A DNA stretch of 64,000 bases, taken from positions 711,156 through 775,155 of the forward strand of contig QUOL01000015.1 in the NCBI GenBank assembly GCA_009761415.1, read 5' to 3'. The position numbers were made by a program, and so were the translations under genes. Shown one piece after another: positions 10,011 to 22,863 of the stretch. Every line of letters starts with the position of its first letter. The stretch's first letter is position 1. The stretch comes from Sarcomyxa edulis. Taxonomy: Eukaryota > Basidiomycota > Agaricomycetes > Agaricales > Mycenaceae. The notes under the pieces are model-generated. The model was not told the DNA's origin and did no database searches. It worked only from the letters and a program-made list of their open reading frames with translations.

Positions 10011-13000
10011 ATGTGAGTAGATTTTGAAAATGTACTGATGTTAAACTGATTATACCAATGAATCAAGGCCTATTTGTCCAATTTGCAGGGCAAATGTGGC
10101 TGCAGGAACTACTGCTATGAATACTCATCATACAACATATCACTTGTTGACTTATGGCTTCATTGCTGATGGTAAGATATATTCAAGGTTAAATAATGAA
10201 TTACTGCTGATACTTGGATACATATGTAGCTCAGTCATTCATACTGTCAAGGTCCAGTCCAACAAGCAATGTAGACTGTCCATTTTCTGGTTGCACAGAA
10301 GAATATTCCAATACAAGGAGTTTTCTCAAACACATCAAAAAACATCATGGAATCAAAAAAACACACATCAAGTATACTTCTGCTTCAATTGAAGCTATGG
10401 AAGTCACTGGTCTTTTGGAAGAGGACACCATGGATATAGATCGACCTGTCGACCAGGATATAGGGTCAGGCTCCAACATTGGTCCACACCGGCAAACTCG
10501 TAATCACAATATCAGTGATCGTCACCATCCTTATACACGTACAACATCAATCTCTGGGACAAACATGCCAGAATTAGCATTGTCAACATCTAAACAAGAC
10601 ACAACTGCTTGTAAGTAAATATAGTGAGACTATATAATGATGTTTTATTAATCTATGTATAGCTCAATCTCTCAATGGTCAAATCTGCTATCTCCTCACT
10701 TCTACTCTGCTAGCTTTATTCTCCCTCCGCATCCATAGCATTTTCAAAACCATTCATTGTATGGTTTGTGAAACTGCATGGATTCCTGCCAGTTTAATTG
10801 GACACCTCAAAAGTCACGGTCTAATTCCCACTTCACAACAAGTTGAAGAGCTGCACACTGAACTGGTCAAACACAATGTTGCCAATACATCTGATGTTCC
10901 CGCTCCACCTCCTAATGGTCCACCAATCGAAGGATTATCGGTCACTCAGCATGGACATTGCTGTAATCAATGCACCTATTGCTGTCCAACCTTTGCAGCA
11001 TTTGCAGTTCATTGGTCCAGCAAACATCGTGATATCACTACACCTGCACGTGCAGCATTCACACTTTGTGACATCCAGACATTTTTCAAACCGACTCCAC
11101 AGCGCTGGTTTAAGGTTAATGCAGCATTGACTCAGTTGCAGTCTGGTAATCCGTTTGCAATTTACTTGCAACAACAGGTGCCACTCTTTGCAACCAACAA
11201 TCACATTGCACCTGCTACCCATCCCCGCGAAATTCCACCATTACTTCAGGTCACTGGATGGCATCTTCATCTTCAGGAATATACAGAAGACAAGTCCAAA
11301 GTGGAGGGAGTGCGTAAACTGATGGCACTTCCATCATTACGCAGTTCATCGCCACTGTTATTGCAGTTGAAAGAAGCAGTCTTCCAATACATGGTGATTG
11401 TGCGAGATAATGCCAGACAATCAGTGATTGGAATAAAGCGACTTTTAATGGAATGTCCAAGGTAAGTTGCAAGTAGAGCAACACTAAAAATTTTTCTGAA
11501 CTTAATCATGTTTTTAGAAATGCTGGGAACCATGAACATTGGCGCGTCCATTCTGACGATGTTACACTCAAGGCATATGGCACACTTCTGGTTCAATTTA
11601 TTCACGCTCTGCTTCTTACTCTGCAGAAGGATTCCCCAACCGACTATCAGTTCCCACTCAATGCTGATCAAGTTCAATGTGGTCTTAATTTGATTGACAT
11701 TCTGAACAATGGTGAAGGCGATGTAATTGAAACTATCCATCTATTCTCCTTGTGCTTTTTGGCACCTCGCAATCTGGCAGACACTATGGATAACTATTCC
11801 AAATGGGACGATCCATTAGAATGCCTCATTGCTATTTACTGCCTTAACGAGGACGGAAATTTCAAGCGACCACATGAAGTGACTCAGTTGTTCGCTAAAC
11901 TGAAATATTTCATTCGTGGGGCAACCTTGCTGGAAGGAATACGTAACAAAGATCAATACAATAATGATATCTACAAGTGAGTTATGGTGCTTCTAATGAA
12001 AATCAGGGCTCATGTATTCTGTTTAGATCAGTAGAAACGCAGGGTATGAACATGCTGCGATTAGGCATGCTCTCTCCCTACAACACAGTCACAGAATATC
12101 AAAGCTACGCATCATCCCTCGCGTTGAATACAACTTCTGTTCCCGCTACCCGAGTCTCTGCAGATGGATCTCAAATCAGTTACAAGGAACATACACTACA
12201 TGTTCCAAAATGGATTGATGGTCTTCATTTACTTGCCGATGAACTGGAGAGCAGCATTGACAGTCTACTCCGTCATCAGATCATTCCAATGGACATTCCC
12301 AGTGATGTTGCAGACGACTGGACGGTCGAAACACGTGGTTACAGCTGGATTCACAATGGTTCCTTTTTGGCAACAGAACGACCTTTAATCAAAATTCTGT
12401 TTGAGGACGACACTTTAAAACTGGCACAAGTTGATCGTAACAACAACTTGATATTCAACACTGCAGCTATGCACAAAGTCATGGAACATGCCGCAGAAAT
12501 CAATCGACAACTTGCTCTTTTCGCATTCACATCACCAGGCCAAGATCCACGAAGCTCAGAGTTTGCTGATCATAAGATTCAAAACTCCACTCGTCCTCGA
12601 ACTATCTTCCGTAGCAATGGCGATATCTGGTTAGTCACACGTCGAGTCAAAACGGAAAACATGATACGCCGTGATGTCTTCATTCCAATCAAAGCTCATC
12701 CCAGGTTGGCTCGCATCCTAGAAGTCTATCTGCTCATTATTCGACCAATGGAACGGGACTTTGCACGAATTTTGTGGGGTGAAGAAGTCGGCCAATTGTA
12801 CGATGAATACTTATGGGTCAGGATGGGTAAACGTGTGGGTGAAGATCAATTCAGCAATGATCTAGAAGACTTTACAGAATCACACTGTGGTGTTGCAGTG
12901 AGTGTTCGTCCCTATCGGCAACTAACAGTTCAAATTGCACGAATATATCTTGGATCCGAATACGAAATCGATGAGGACGAGGACGATGTATTGGCAGCTC

Positions 13001-14816
13001 AGCGTGGACATGGCCTTGGTACCTCGCGTAGAATCTATGCACCAGAAGTTGGACATCTTCCTTGCATGTCCAGCGATCTTCTACTGCGGTTTGGACACGT
13101 ATCAGAAAAGTGGTGGGAGTTGACAGGCTTTCGTGAAGGATTTCCCAAGATGCTACCCCTTCATGTCAGGCGTCAGGTTCAAGACACAATCCGCAAACAA
13201 CAAACTACAGATGTTCCCATTACTACAACTCAGGTTCAGGCTCCTTTTGATCCAACATTTCTTCTCCAACATCTGACGGCTACTATTACCGGAGAAATTA
13301 ACAAGATGCAGGTTCAATTGGAAGACAAAATGCAAAAGGTGGTTGCAGACGGAATTGCAGAAGCAATGCAACGTGGCTTTGGGAGATCTTTAGGGCCACA
13401 ATCAACAATACGGGAACCAGTCTTTCATCCACCACCACCACCAAGTCTTCATCATCAGAGTCCTGCAACACCTAAACAACCTCCTGCTCAAACATCCTTG
13501 GACATGGACGATCTTTACTTGACACACGAGGAACAAGAAGCTCTTGAAACACGTATGGCAGATGAAGAAGCAAGAACAGATACAGACATATCAGAATCAA
13601 CTTGTGTCTTACGGGCAACGACACCTGGAGCGGACGAGCAACTACAACACCTTTTACGACAATGCTTTCCTGGGAAACTCAATCCAACATTCAAATCACC
13701 TTATCAAAAGGAGATGGTACTAACAGCCATGGATCGCAAACACAATTTCATTGCAATTCTTCCTACCGGTGGTGGCAAAAGTTTGGTCTATCTTTTACCA
13801 CAGTTCCAAGAACAGGATTTCCACACGTTCGTTGTCATTCCCAACAAGGCATTAATGACAGATCAAATTCAACGGGCACAACGACTTGGTATACCAGTAA
13901 CTCAATGGAAAGTCAGCTCAAAAGGTGTTGGAAATTCAAGATTGGTATTTGTGGCATTGGAAACAGCAGCACATAGGAAGTTCGAACAGTATGCTCAAAT
14001 ATTACTTGTCATTTGTGTAGCTTATTGAATTATATTTTATACAGATACTGGCGCTCTATTGAACAAAAAGCAATACGTTTGATTATTGATGAAGCGCATC
14101 AAATCGTTACTAGTGCCAGCCACCGCCCAGCATTCGAACGGATACTCAAATTGGCTAACTTTGCAACACAAAAAATCTATCTGACAGCATCACTTCCCAA
14201 AGTTCTAATGCCACATTTCTTGAAAGCGACGGCTCTACCCAACTCGACACTTGTTATTCGTGCCCCAACATATCAGCCTCAGATCACATACCATGTTGTG
14301 ACATACGAGACCGCAACTACAACGGCAACAAGGTTCATTGTAGATCTGGCAAACTATCTTACACAACAAGTGTTAGTCAAGTCTGACGGTACAAAACGCG
14401 GTGGGATTATCTTTGTCACTTCACAAAGGGACGCAGAAGAACTTGGTACTTCATTTGGCAACTGCATATCGCATGCAGGTATGGATGCATCTGAACGTGG
14501 ACACAACGAATTGGCATGGACATCAGGACTTAATCAATGGATCGTGGCAACAACAGGAATGATTCACGGCATCGATCATCCAGATGCTGGGGTAGCCATC
14601 TTCTATCACATCCCATTTGGATTCATCAACTTGTATCAAGGCGCAGGACGAACAGGTCGCAACGGAGAAACATCATACGTATTCCTAGTGCATCAAAATA
14701 CATGTTACATCCCAGCACCACCAGACACTATAGACCTATGTTTCTTATCCGGGAATAGGGCGCCCTATTCCACTAACCCCGAGGTCATTTCAAGGCAAAA
14801 CGGACGAAAAAGGTGA
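10011..14816 (+). CDS. OrsD-type zinc-finger RecQ-like helicase, 3' end replaced by repeat
   Basis: Seven exons joined by GT-AG introns 10013-10088, 10172-10229, 10611-10662, 11462-11517, 11977-12026 and 13989-14044 give one open frame of 1485 residues. The start codon is split by intron 1 (AT at 10011-10012, G at 10089). A C2H2 finger lies at about residues 45-67 (C-x4-C-x12-H-x3-H). Two OrsD-like fingers lie near 188-208 (CMVCETAW...HLKSH) and 256-280 (CNQCTYC...HWSSKH). A long central domain follows. The helicase core has Walker A (LPTGGGKS, ~1153), DEAH (~1244), TASLP and motif VI (QGAGRTGRNG, ~1426). The fold predicts an ATP-dependent 3'-5' DNA helicase of the telomere-linked type. Coding sequence breaks at 14736; the last 26 residues and stop come from the repeat array, so the Cys-rich C-terminus is absent. 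The frame is otherwise intact, suggesting recent truncation. Confidence 0.85.
14752..14771. repeat. Perfect 20-bp palindrome at the fixed end
   Basis: GGAATAGGGCGCCCTATTCC equals its own reverse complement. It begins 15 nt inside the invariant left end of the unit and recurs in all 25 array units (one base is missing beside it at about 33268). As single strand it would form a hairpin. Each arm is also the core of the boxes that follow. Confidence 0.95.
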
Positions 14817-14922
14817 CGGAATAGGGCGTTCAGTCACGAAATGTCACGGAATAGGGTGTTTTGTGACGGAATAGGGCGTTCGGTCACGGAATAGGGCGTC
14901 CTGTGACGGAATAGGGCGTTCT
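14813..14922 (+). repeat. 20-bp-periodic GGAATAGGG boxes
   Basis: GGAATAGGG occurs at 14818, 14848, 14868, 14888 and 14908, each followed by CGT or TGT and preceded by GTGAC or GTCAC. The last four are exactly 20 bp apart. The first gap is 30 bp because a half unit (GTCACGAAAT) is inserted. About two helical turns per box would place bound proteins on one face of the DNA. No known binding protein can be named. Confidence 0.85.
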
Positions 14923-15360
14923 TTGACACAACAGTAGGAGCCAGAGCATTTTCCAAATAAGACACTGGCTTGTTATTTGGAACATCCAAGAATGCAAAAG
15001 CGAGTACCAAGACGTGTCTGAGAGAAAAGTAAAAAATCATGGATCAAAGAGGGAACCATCGAAGTGGAGAAGACGTCAACCATACACCAAGACCAAAGTG
15101 AACGGTCAAAGCATCAGTTGCGACAAAAACGAAAAACCAACTCTGAGAGGCAAGACAAGAAGGCAATCAACCTTCAGCCGTGCAACCCCAAGATCGAGAT
15201 GAAGTGTATGCATCAGAGACGCAAAAATATGAGATCAAAGAGGGAACCATCGAAGTGGACAGACCGATACAAGACAAAGAACGGTCAAAACGCAAGTGAA
15301 ACAGGGATGAAGCCGTTAGACCCGTAATCGGAATCAGCCGCTACCCCCCCAGCTGGGACG

Positions 15361-15431
15361 TTAGGGTTGGGGTAGTTAGGCGGTTAGGGTTAGTGTTAGG
15401 CGTTAGGGTTAGTGTTAGGTGTTAGGGTTGA
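15361..15431 (+). repeat. Telomere-like variant tract within the unit
   Basis: Four perfect TTAGGG motifs (15361, 15384, 15403, 15422) are separated by variants such as TTGGGG, TTAGGC and TTAGTG. The G-rich strand is the plus strand. The tract is present in every unit long enough to include it and could in principle fold into a G-quadruplex. Confidence 0.85.
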
Positions 15432-16046
15432 GGATCATATAAAAAAAAAGTGCGAGTTAGTATCAGAGTCAGAGTGTCAGTGTCAGTGTCAGTGCAGACA
15501 TCAACTCACATACAAAATCAAGATAGTCAGACAGTCAGTCAAGTGAGCAACCGACCTATCTCAAACAAGTCAACGAGCGACCGTTTCAAAAATAAAATGT
15601 GCATCACAATCAATTGTGGATCAAGTCAACAGAGTCAGTCAGACTCACATTCCAAATAAGATGACGCCCCACTATTTGAAACTGAGTCACCAACACCAGT
15701 CACCAACACCAAGTCTAAGATGAATTGTGGATCAAGTCAACATAGTCAGACTCACATTCCAAATAAGACGACATCCCACTATTTGAAACTGAGTCACCAA
15801 CACCAAGTCCAAGAAAACTCTAACAGCCCACATTCCAAATAAGACGACACCCCACTATTTGAAACTGAGTCACCAACACCAAGTCTAAGATCAATTGTGG
15901 ATCAAGTCAACATAGTCAGACTCACATTCCAAATAAGACGACATCCCACTATTTGGAAACTGAGTCACCAACACCAAGTCTGATGCTTAGAGTTACAATG
16001 TTTCAAATGAGATGACACTCCACTATGACACCAAGTGAGTCCAAAC

Positions 16047-16191
16047 TAACCCCGAGTAACTTCGAGCTGAAACAACACGGAAATAACCCCGTGTAACCCC
16101 GAGTTCAAACGACATGGAAATAACCCCGTGTAACCCCGAGCTCAAACAGCACAGAAATAACCCCGAGTAACCCCGAGCTCATTTACGACAA
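16047..16191 (+). repeat. TAACCCC blocks near the unit end
   Basis: TAACCCC occurs at 16047, 16084, 16094, 16121, 16131, 16158 and 16168, with paired copies 10 bp apart (AATAACCCCGTGTAACCCCGAG). The C-rich strand here is the plus strand, opposite in polarity to the TTAGGG-like tract of the same unit. Confidence 0.85.
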
Positions 16192-17764
16192 ACGACAAGG
16201 AAACAACTCCAAGCTACCCCAGCGTCACGCTATGAGAAGCGACCGGATCATATGTTTCTTATCCGGGAATAGGGCGCCCTATTCCACTAACCCCGAGGTC
16301 ATTTCAAGGCAAAACGGACGAAAAAGGTGACGGAATAGGGCGTTCAGTCACGAAATGTCACGGAATAGGGTGTTTTGTGACGGAATAGGGCGTTCGGTCA
16401 CGGAATAGGGCGTCCTGTGACGGAATAGGGCGTTCTTTGACACAACAGTAGGAGCCAGAGCATTTTCCAAATAAGACACTGGCTTGTTATTTGGAACATC
16501 CAAGAATGCAAAAGCGAGTACCAAGACGTGTCTGAGAGAAAAGTAAAAAATCATGGATCAAAGAGGGAACCATCGAAGTGGAGAAGACGTCAACCATACA
16601 CCAAGACCAAAGTGAACGGTCAAAGCATCAGTTGCGACAAAAACGAAAAACCAACTCTGAGAGGCAAGACAAGAAGGCAATCAACCTTCAGCCGTGCAAC
16701 CCCAAGATCGAGATGAAGTGTATGCATCAGAGACGCAAAAATATGAGATCAAAGAGGGAACCATCGAAGTGGACAGACCGATACAAGACAAAGAACGGTC
16801 AAAACGCAAGTGAAACAGGGATGAAGCCGTTAGACCCGTAATCGGAATCAGCCGCTACCCCCCCAGCTGGGACGTTAGGGTTGGGGTAGTTAGGCGGTTA
16901 GGGTTAGTGTTAGGCGTTAGGGTTAGTGTTAGGTGTTAGGGTTGAGGATCATATAAAAAAAAAGTGCGAGTTAGTATCAGAGTCAGAGTGTCAGTGTCAG
17001 TGTCAGTGCAGACATCAACTCACATACAAAATCAAGATAGTCAGACAGTCAGTCAAGTGAGCAACCGACCTATCTCAAACAAGTCAACGAGCGACCGTTT
17101 CAAAAATAAAATGTGCATCACAATCAATTGTGGATCAAGTCAACAGAGTCAGTCAGACTCACATTCCAAATAAGATGACGCCCCACTATTTGAAACTGAG
17201 TCACCAACACCAGTCACCAACACCAAGTCTAAGATGAATTGTGGATCAAGTCAACATAGTCAGACTCACATTCCAAATAAGACGACATCCCACTATTTGA
17301 AACTGAGTCACCAACACCAAGTCCAAGAAAACTCTAACAGCCCACATTCCAAATAAGACGACACCCCACTATTTGAAACTGAGTCACCAACACCAAGTCT
17401 AAGATCAATTGTGGATCAAGTCAACATAGTCAGACTCACATTCCAAATAAGACGACATCCCACTATTTGGAAACTGAGTCACCAACACCAAGTCTGATGC
17501 TTAGAGTTACAATGTTTCAAATGAGATGACACTCCACTATGACACCAAGTGAGTCCAAACTAACCCCGAGTAACTTCGAGCTGAAACAACACGGAAATAA
17601 CCCCGTGTAACCCCGAGTTCAAACGACATGGAAATAACCCCGTGTAACCCCGAGCTCAAACAGCACAGAAATAACCCCGAGTAACCCCGAGCTCATTTAC
17701 GACAAACGACAAGGAAACAACTCCAAGCTACCCCAGCGTCACGCTATGAGAAGCGACCGGATCA

Positions 17765-18321
17765 TATGTTTCTTATCCGGGAATAGGGCGCCCTATTCCA
17801 CTAACCCCGAGGTCATTTCAAGGCAAAACGGACGAAAAAGGTGACGGAATAGGGCGTTCAGTCACGAAATGTCACGGAATAGGGTGTTTTGTGACGGAAT
17901 AGGGCGTTCGGTCACGGAATAGGGCGTCCTGTGACGGAATAGGGCGTTCTTTGACACAACAGTAGGAGCCAGAGCATTTTCCAAATAAGACACTGGCTTG
18001 TTATTTGGAACATCCAAGAATGCAAAAGCGAGTACCAAGACGTGTCTGAGAGAAAAGTAAAAAATCATGGATCAAAGAGGGAACCATCGAAGTGGAGAAG
18101 ACGTCAACCATACACCAAGACCAAAGTGAACGGTCAAAGCATCAGTTGCGACAAAAACGAAAAACCAACTCTGAGAGGCAAGACAAGAAGGCAATCAACC
18201 TTCAGCCGTGCAACCCCAAGATCGAGATGAAGTGTATGCATCAGAGACGCAAAAATATGAGATCAAAGAGGGAACCATCGAAGTGGACAGACCGATACAA
18301 GACAAAGAACGGTCAAAACGC
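17765..18321 (+). repeat. Truncated unit 3 (557 bp)
   Basis: The unit breaks after GGTCAAAACGC and the next head follows directly. The breakpoint is identical to that of unit 7, 5099 bp further on. Confidence 0.95.
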
Positions 18322-21300
18322 TATGTTTCTTATCCGGGAATAGGGCGCCCTATTCCACTAACCCCGAGGTCATTTCAAGGCAAAACGGACGAAAAAGGTG
18401 ACGGAATAGGGCGTTCAGTCACGAAATGTCACGGAATAGGGTGTTTTGTGACGGAATAGGGCGTTCGGTCACGGAATAGGGCGTCCTGTGACGGAATAGG
18501 GCGTTCTTTGACACAACAGTAGGAGCCAGAGCATTTTCCAAATAAGACACTGGCTTGTTATTTGGAACATCCAAGAATGCAAAAGCGAGTACCAAGACGT
18601 GTCTGAGAGAAAAGTAAAAAATCATGGATCAAAGAGGGAACCATCGAAGTGGAGAAGACGTCAACCATACACCAAGACCAAAGTGAACGGTCAAAGCATC
18701 AGTTGCGACAAAAACGAAAAACCAACTCTGAGAGGCAAGACAAGAAGGCAATCAACCTTCAGCCGTGCAACCCCAAGATCGAGATGAAGTGTATGCATCA
18801 GAGACGCAAAAATATGAGATCAAAGAGGGAACCATCGAAGTGGACAGACCGATACAAGACAAAGAACGGTCAAAACGCAAGTGAAACAGGGATGAAGCCG
18901 TTAGACCCGTAATCGGAATCAGCCGCTACCCCCCCAGCTGGGACGTTAGGGTTGGGGTAGTTAGGCGGTTAGGGTTAGTGTTAGGCGTTAGGGTTAGTGT
19001 TAGGTGTTAGGGTTGAGGATCATATAAAAAAAAAGTGCGAGTTAGTATCAGAGTCAGAGTGTCAGTGTCAGTGTCAGTGCAGACATCAACTCACATACAA
19101 AATCAAGATAGTCAGACAGTCAGTCAAGTGAGCAACCGACCTATCTCAAACAAGTCAACGAGCGACCGTTTCAAAAATAAAATGTGCATCACAATCAATT
19201 GTGGATCAAGTCAACAGAGTCAGTCAGACTCACATTCCAAATAAGATGACGCCCCACTATTTGAAACTGAGTCACCAACACCAGTCACCAACACCAAGTC
19301 TAAGATGAATTGTGGATCAAGTCAACATAGTCAGACTCACATTCCAAATAAGACGACATCCCACTATTTGAAACTGAGTCACCAACACCAAGTCCAAGAA
19401 AACTCTAACAGCCCACATTCCAAATAAGACGACACCCCACTATTTGAAACTGAGTCACCAACACCAAGTCTAAGATCAATTGTGGATCAAGTCAACATAG
19501 TCAGACTCACATTCCAAATAAGACGACATCCCACTATTTGGAAACTGAGTCACCAACACCAAGTCTGATGCTTAGAGTTACAATGTTTCAAATGAGATGA
19601 CACTCCACTATGACACCAAGTGAGTCCAAACTAACCCCGAGTAACTTCGAGCTGAAACAACACGGAAATAACCCCGTGTAACCCCGAGTTCAAACGACAT
19701 GGAAATAACCCCGTGTAACCCCGAGCTCAAACAGCACAGAAATAACCCCGAGTAACCCCGAGCTCATTTACGACAAACGACAAGGAAACAACTCCAAGCT
19801 ACCCCAGCGTCACGCTATGAGAAGCGACCGGATCATATGTTTCTTATCCGGGAATAGGGCGCCCTATTCCACTAACCCCGAGGTCATTTCAAGGCAAAAC
19901 GGACGAAAAAGGTGACGGAATAGGGCGTTCAGTCACGAAATGTCACGGAATAGGGTGTTTTGTGACGGAATAGGGCGTTCGGTCACGGAATAGGGCGTCC
20001 TGTGACGGAATAGGGCGTTCTTTGACACAACAGTAGGAGCCAGAGCATTTTCCAAATAAGACACTGGCTTGTTATTTGGAACATCCAAGAATGCAAAAGC
20101 GAGTACCAAGACGTGTCTGAGAGAAAAGTAAAAAATCATGGATCAAAGAGGGAACCATCGAAGTGGAGAAGACGTCAACCATACACCAAGACCAAAGTGA
20201 ACGGTCAAAGCATCAGTTGCGACAAAAACGAAAAACCAACTCTGAGAGGCAAGACAAGAAGGCAATCAACCTTCAGCCGTGCAACCCCAAGATCGAGATG
20301 AAGTGTATGCATCAGAGACGCAAAAATATGAGATCAAAGAGGGAACCATCGAAGTGGACAGACCGATACAAGACAAAGAACGGTCAAAACGCAAGTGAAA
20401 CAGGGATGAAGCCGTTAGACCCGTAATCGGAATCAGCCGCTACCCCCCCAGCTGGGACGTTAGGGTTGGGGTAGTTAGGCGGTTAGGGTTAGTGTTAGGC
20501 GTTAGGGTTAGTGTTAGGTGTTAGGGTTGAGGATCATATAAAAAAAAAGTGCGAGTTAGTATCAGAGTCAGAGTGTCAGTGTCAGTGTCAGTGCAGACAT
20601 CAACTCACATACAAAATCAAGATAGTCAGACAGTCAGTCAAGTGAGCAACCGACCTATCTCAAACAAGTCAACGAGCGACCGTTTCAAAAATAAAATGTG
20701 CATCACAATCAATTGTGGATCAAGTCAACAGAGTCAGTCAGACTCACATTCCAAATAAGATGACGCCCCACTATTTGAAACTGAGTCACCAACACCAGTC
20801 ACCAACACCAAGTCTAAGATGAATTGTGGATCAAGTCAACATAGTCAGACTCACATTCCAAATAAGACGACATCCCACTATTTGAAACTGAGTCACCAAC
20901 ACCAAGTCCAAGAAAACTCTAACAGCCCACATTCCAAATAAGACGACACCCCACTATTTGAAACTGAGTCACCAACACCAAGTCTAAGATCAATTGTGGA
21001 TCAAGTCAACATAGTCAGACTCACATTCCAAATAAGACGACATCCCACTATTTGGAAACTGAGTCACCAACACCAAGTCTGATGCTTAGAGTTACAATGT
21101 TTCAAATGAGATGACACTCCACTATGACACCAAGTGAGTCCAAACTAACCCCGAGTAACTTCGAGCTGAAACAACACGGAAATAACCCCGTGTAACCCCG
21201 AGTTCAAACGACATGGAAATAACCCCGTGTAACCCCGAGCTCAAACAGCACAGAAATAACCCCGAGTAACCCCGAGCTCATTTACGACAAACGACAAGGA

Positions 21301-22863
21301 AACAACTCCAAGCTACCCCAGCGTCACGCTATGAGAAGCGACCGGATCATATGTTTCTTATCCGGGAATAGGGCGCCCTATTCCACTAACCCCGAGGTCA
21401 TTTCAAGGCAAAACGGACGAAAAAGGTGACGGAATAGGGCGTTCAGTCACGAAATGTCACGGAATAGGGTGTTTTGTGACGGAATAGGGCGTTCGGTCAC
21501 GGAATAGGGCGTCCTGTGACGGAATAGGGCGTTCTTTGACACAACAGTAGGAGCCAGAGCATTTTCCAAATAAGACACTGGCTTGTTATTTGGAACATCC
21601 AAGAATGCAAAAGCGAGTACCAAGACGTGTCTGAGAGAAAAGTAAAAAATCATGGATCAAAGAGGGAACCATCGAAGTGGAGAAGACGTCAACCATACAC
21701 CAAGACCAAAGTGAACGGTCAAAGCATCAGTTGCGACAAAAACGAAAAACCAACTCTGAGAGGCAAGACAAGAAGGCAATCAACCTTCAGCCGTGCAACC
21801 CCAAGATCGAGATGAAGTGTATGCATCAGAGACGCAAAAATATGAGATCAAAGAGGGAACCATCGAAGTGGACAGACCGATACAAGACAAAGAACGGTCA
21901 AAACGCAAGTGAAACAGGGATGAAGCCGTTAGACCCGTAATCGGAATCAGCCGCTACCCCCCCAGCTGGGACGTTAGGGTTGGGGTAGTTAGGCGGTTAG
22001 GGTTAGTGTTAGGCGTTAGGGTTAGTGTTAGGTGTTAGGGTTGAGGATCATATAAAAAAAAAGTGCGAGTTAGTATCAGAGTCAGAGTGTCAGTGTCAGT
22101 GTCAGTGCAGACATCAACTCACATACAAAATCAAGATAGTCAGACAGTCAGTCAAGTGAGCAACCGACCTATCTCAAACAAGTCAACGAGCGACCGTTTC
22201 AAAAATAAAATGTGCATCACAATCAATTGTGGATCAAGTCAACAGAGTCAGTCAGACTCACATTCCAAATAAGATGACGCCCCACTATTTGAAACTGAGT
22301 CACCAACACCAGTCACCAACACCAAGTCTAAGATGAATTGTGGATCAAGTCAACATAGTCAGACTCACATTCCAAATAAGACGACATCCCACTATTTGAA
22401 ACTGAGTCACCAACACCAAGTCCAAGAAAACTCTAACAGCCCACATTCCAAATAAGACGACACCCCACTATTTGAAACTGAGTCACCAACACCAAGTCTA
22501 AGATCAATTGTGGATCAAGTCAACATAGTCAGACTCACATTCCAAATAAGACGACATCCCACTATTTGGAAACTGAGTCACCAACACCAAGTCTGATGCT
22601 TAGAGTTACAATGTTTCAAATGAGATGACACTCCACTATGACACCAAGTGAGTCCAAACTAACCCCGAGTAACTTCGAGCTGAAACAACACGGAAATAAC
22701 CCCGTGTAACCCCGAGTTCAAACGACATGGAAATAACCCCGTGTAACCCCGAGCTCAAACAGCACAGAAATAACCCCGAGTAACCCCGAGCTCATTTACG
22801 ACAAACGACAAGGAAACAACTCCAAGCTACCCCAGCGTCACGCTATGAGAAGCGACCGGATCA

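Larger units (their letters stand above)
14737..16250 (+). repeat. Unit 1, reference architecture of the repeat
   Basis: In order: a 15-nt head; a 20-bp palindrome; five GGAATAGGG boxes; a CCAAATAA...TTATTTGG hairpin (about 14953-14980); a complex middle segment with GAGGGAACCATCGAAGTGGA twice; the TTAGGG-like tract; an A-tract (CATATAAAAAAAAAG, 15436-15450); a CAGTGT-rich stretch; four CCAAATA...TATTTG inverted-repeat monomers (at 15651, 15758, 15833 and 15928); and the TAACCCC blocks, ending GACCGGATCA. The start (CTAACCCCGAGGTCATTT) and the end (TAACCCCGAGCTCATTT) of the unit resemble each other. Confidence 0.9.
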
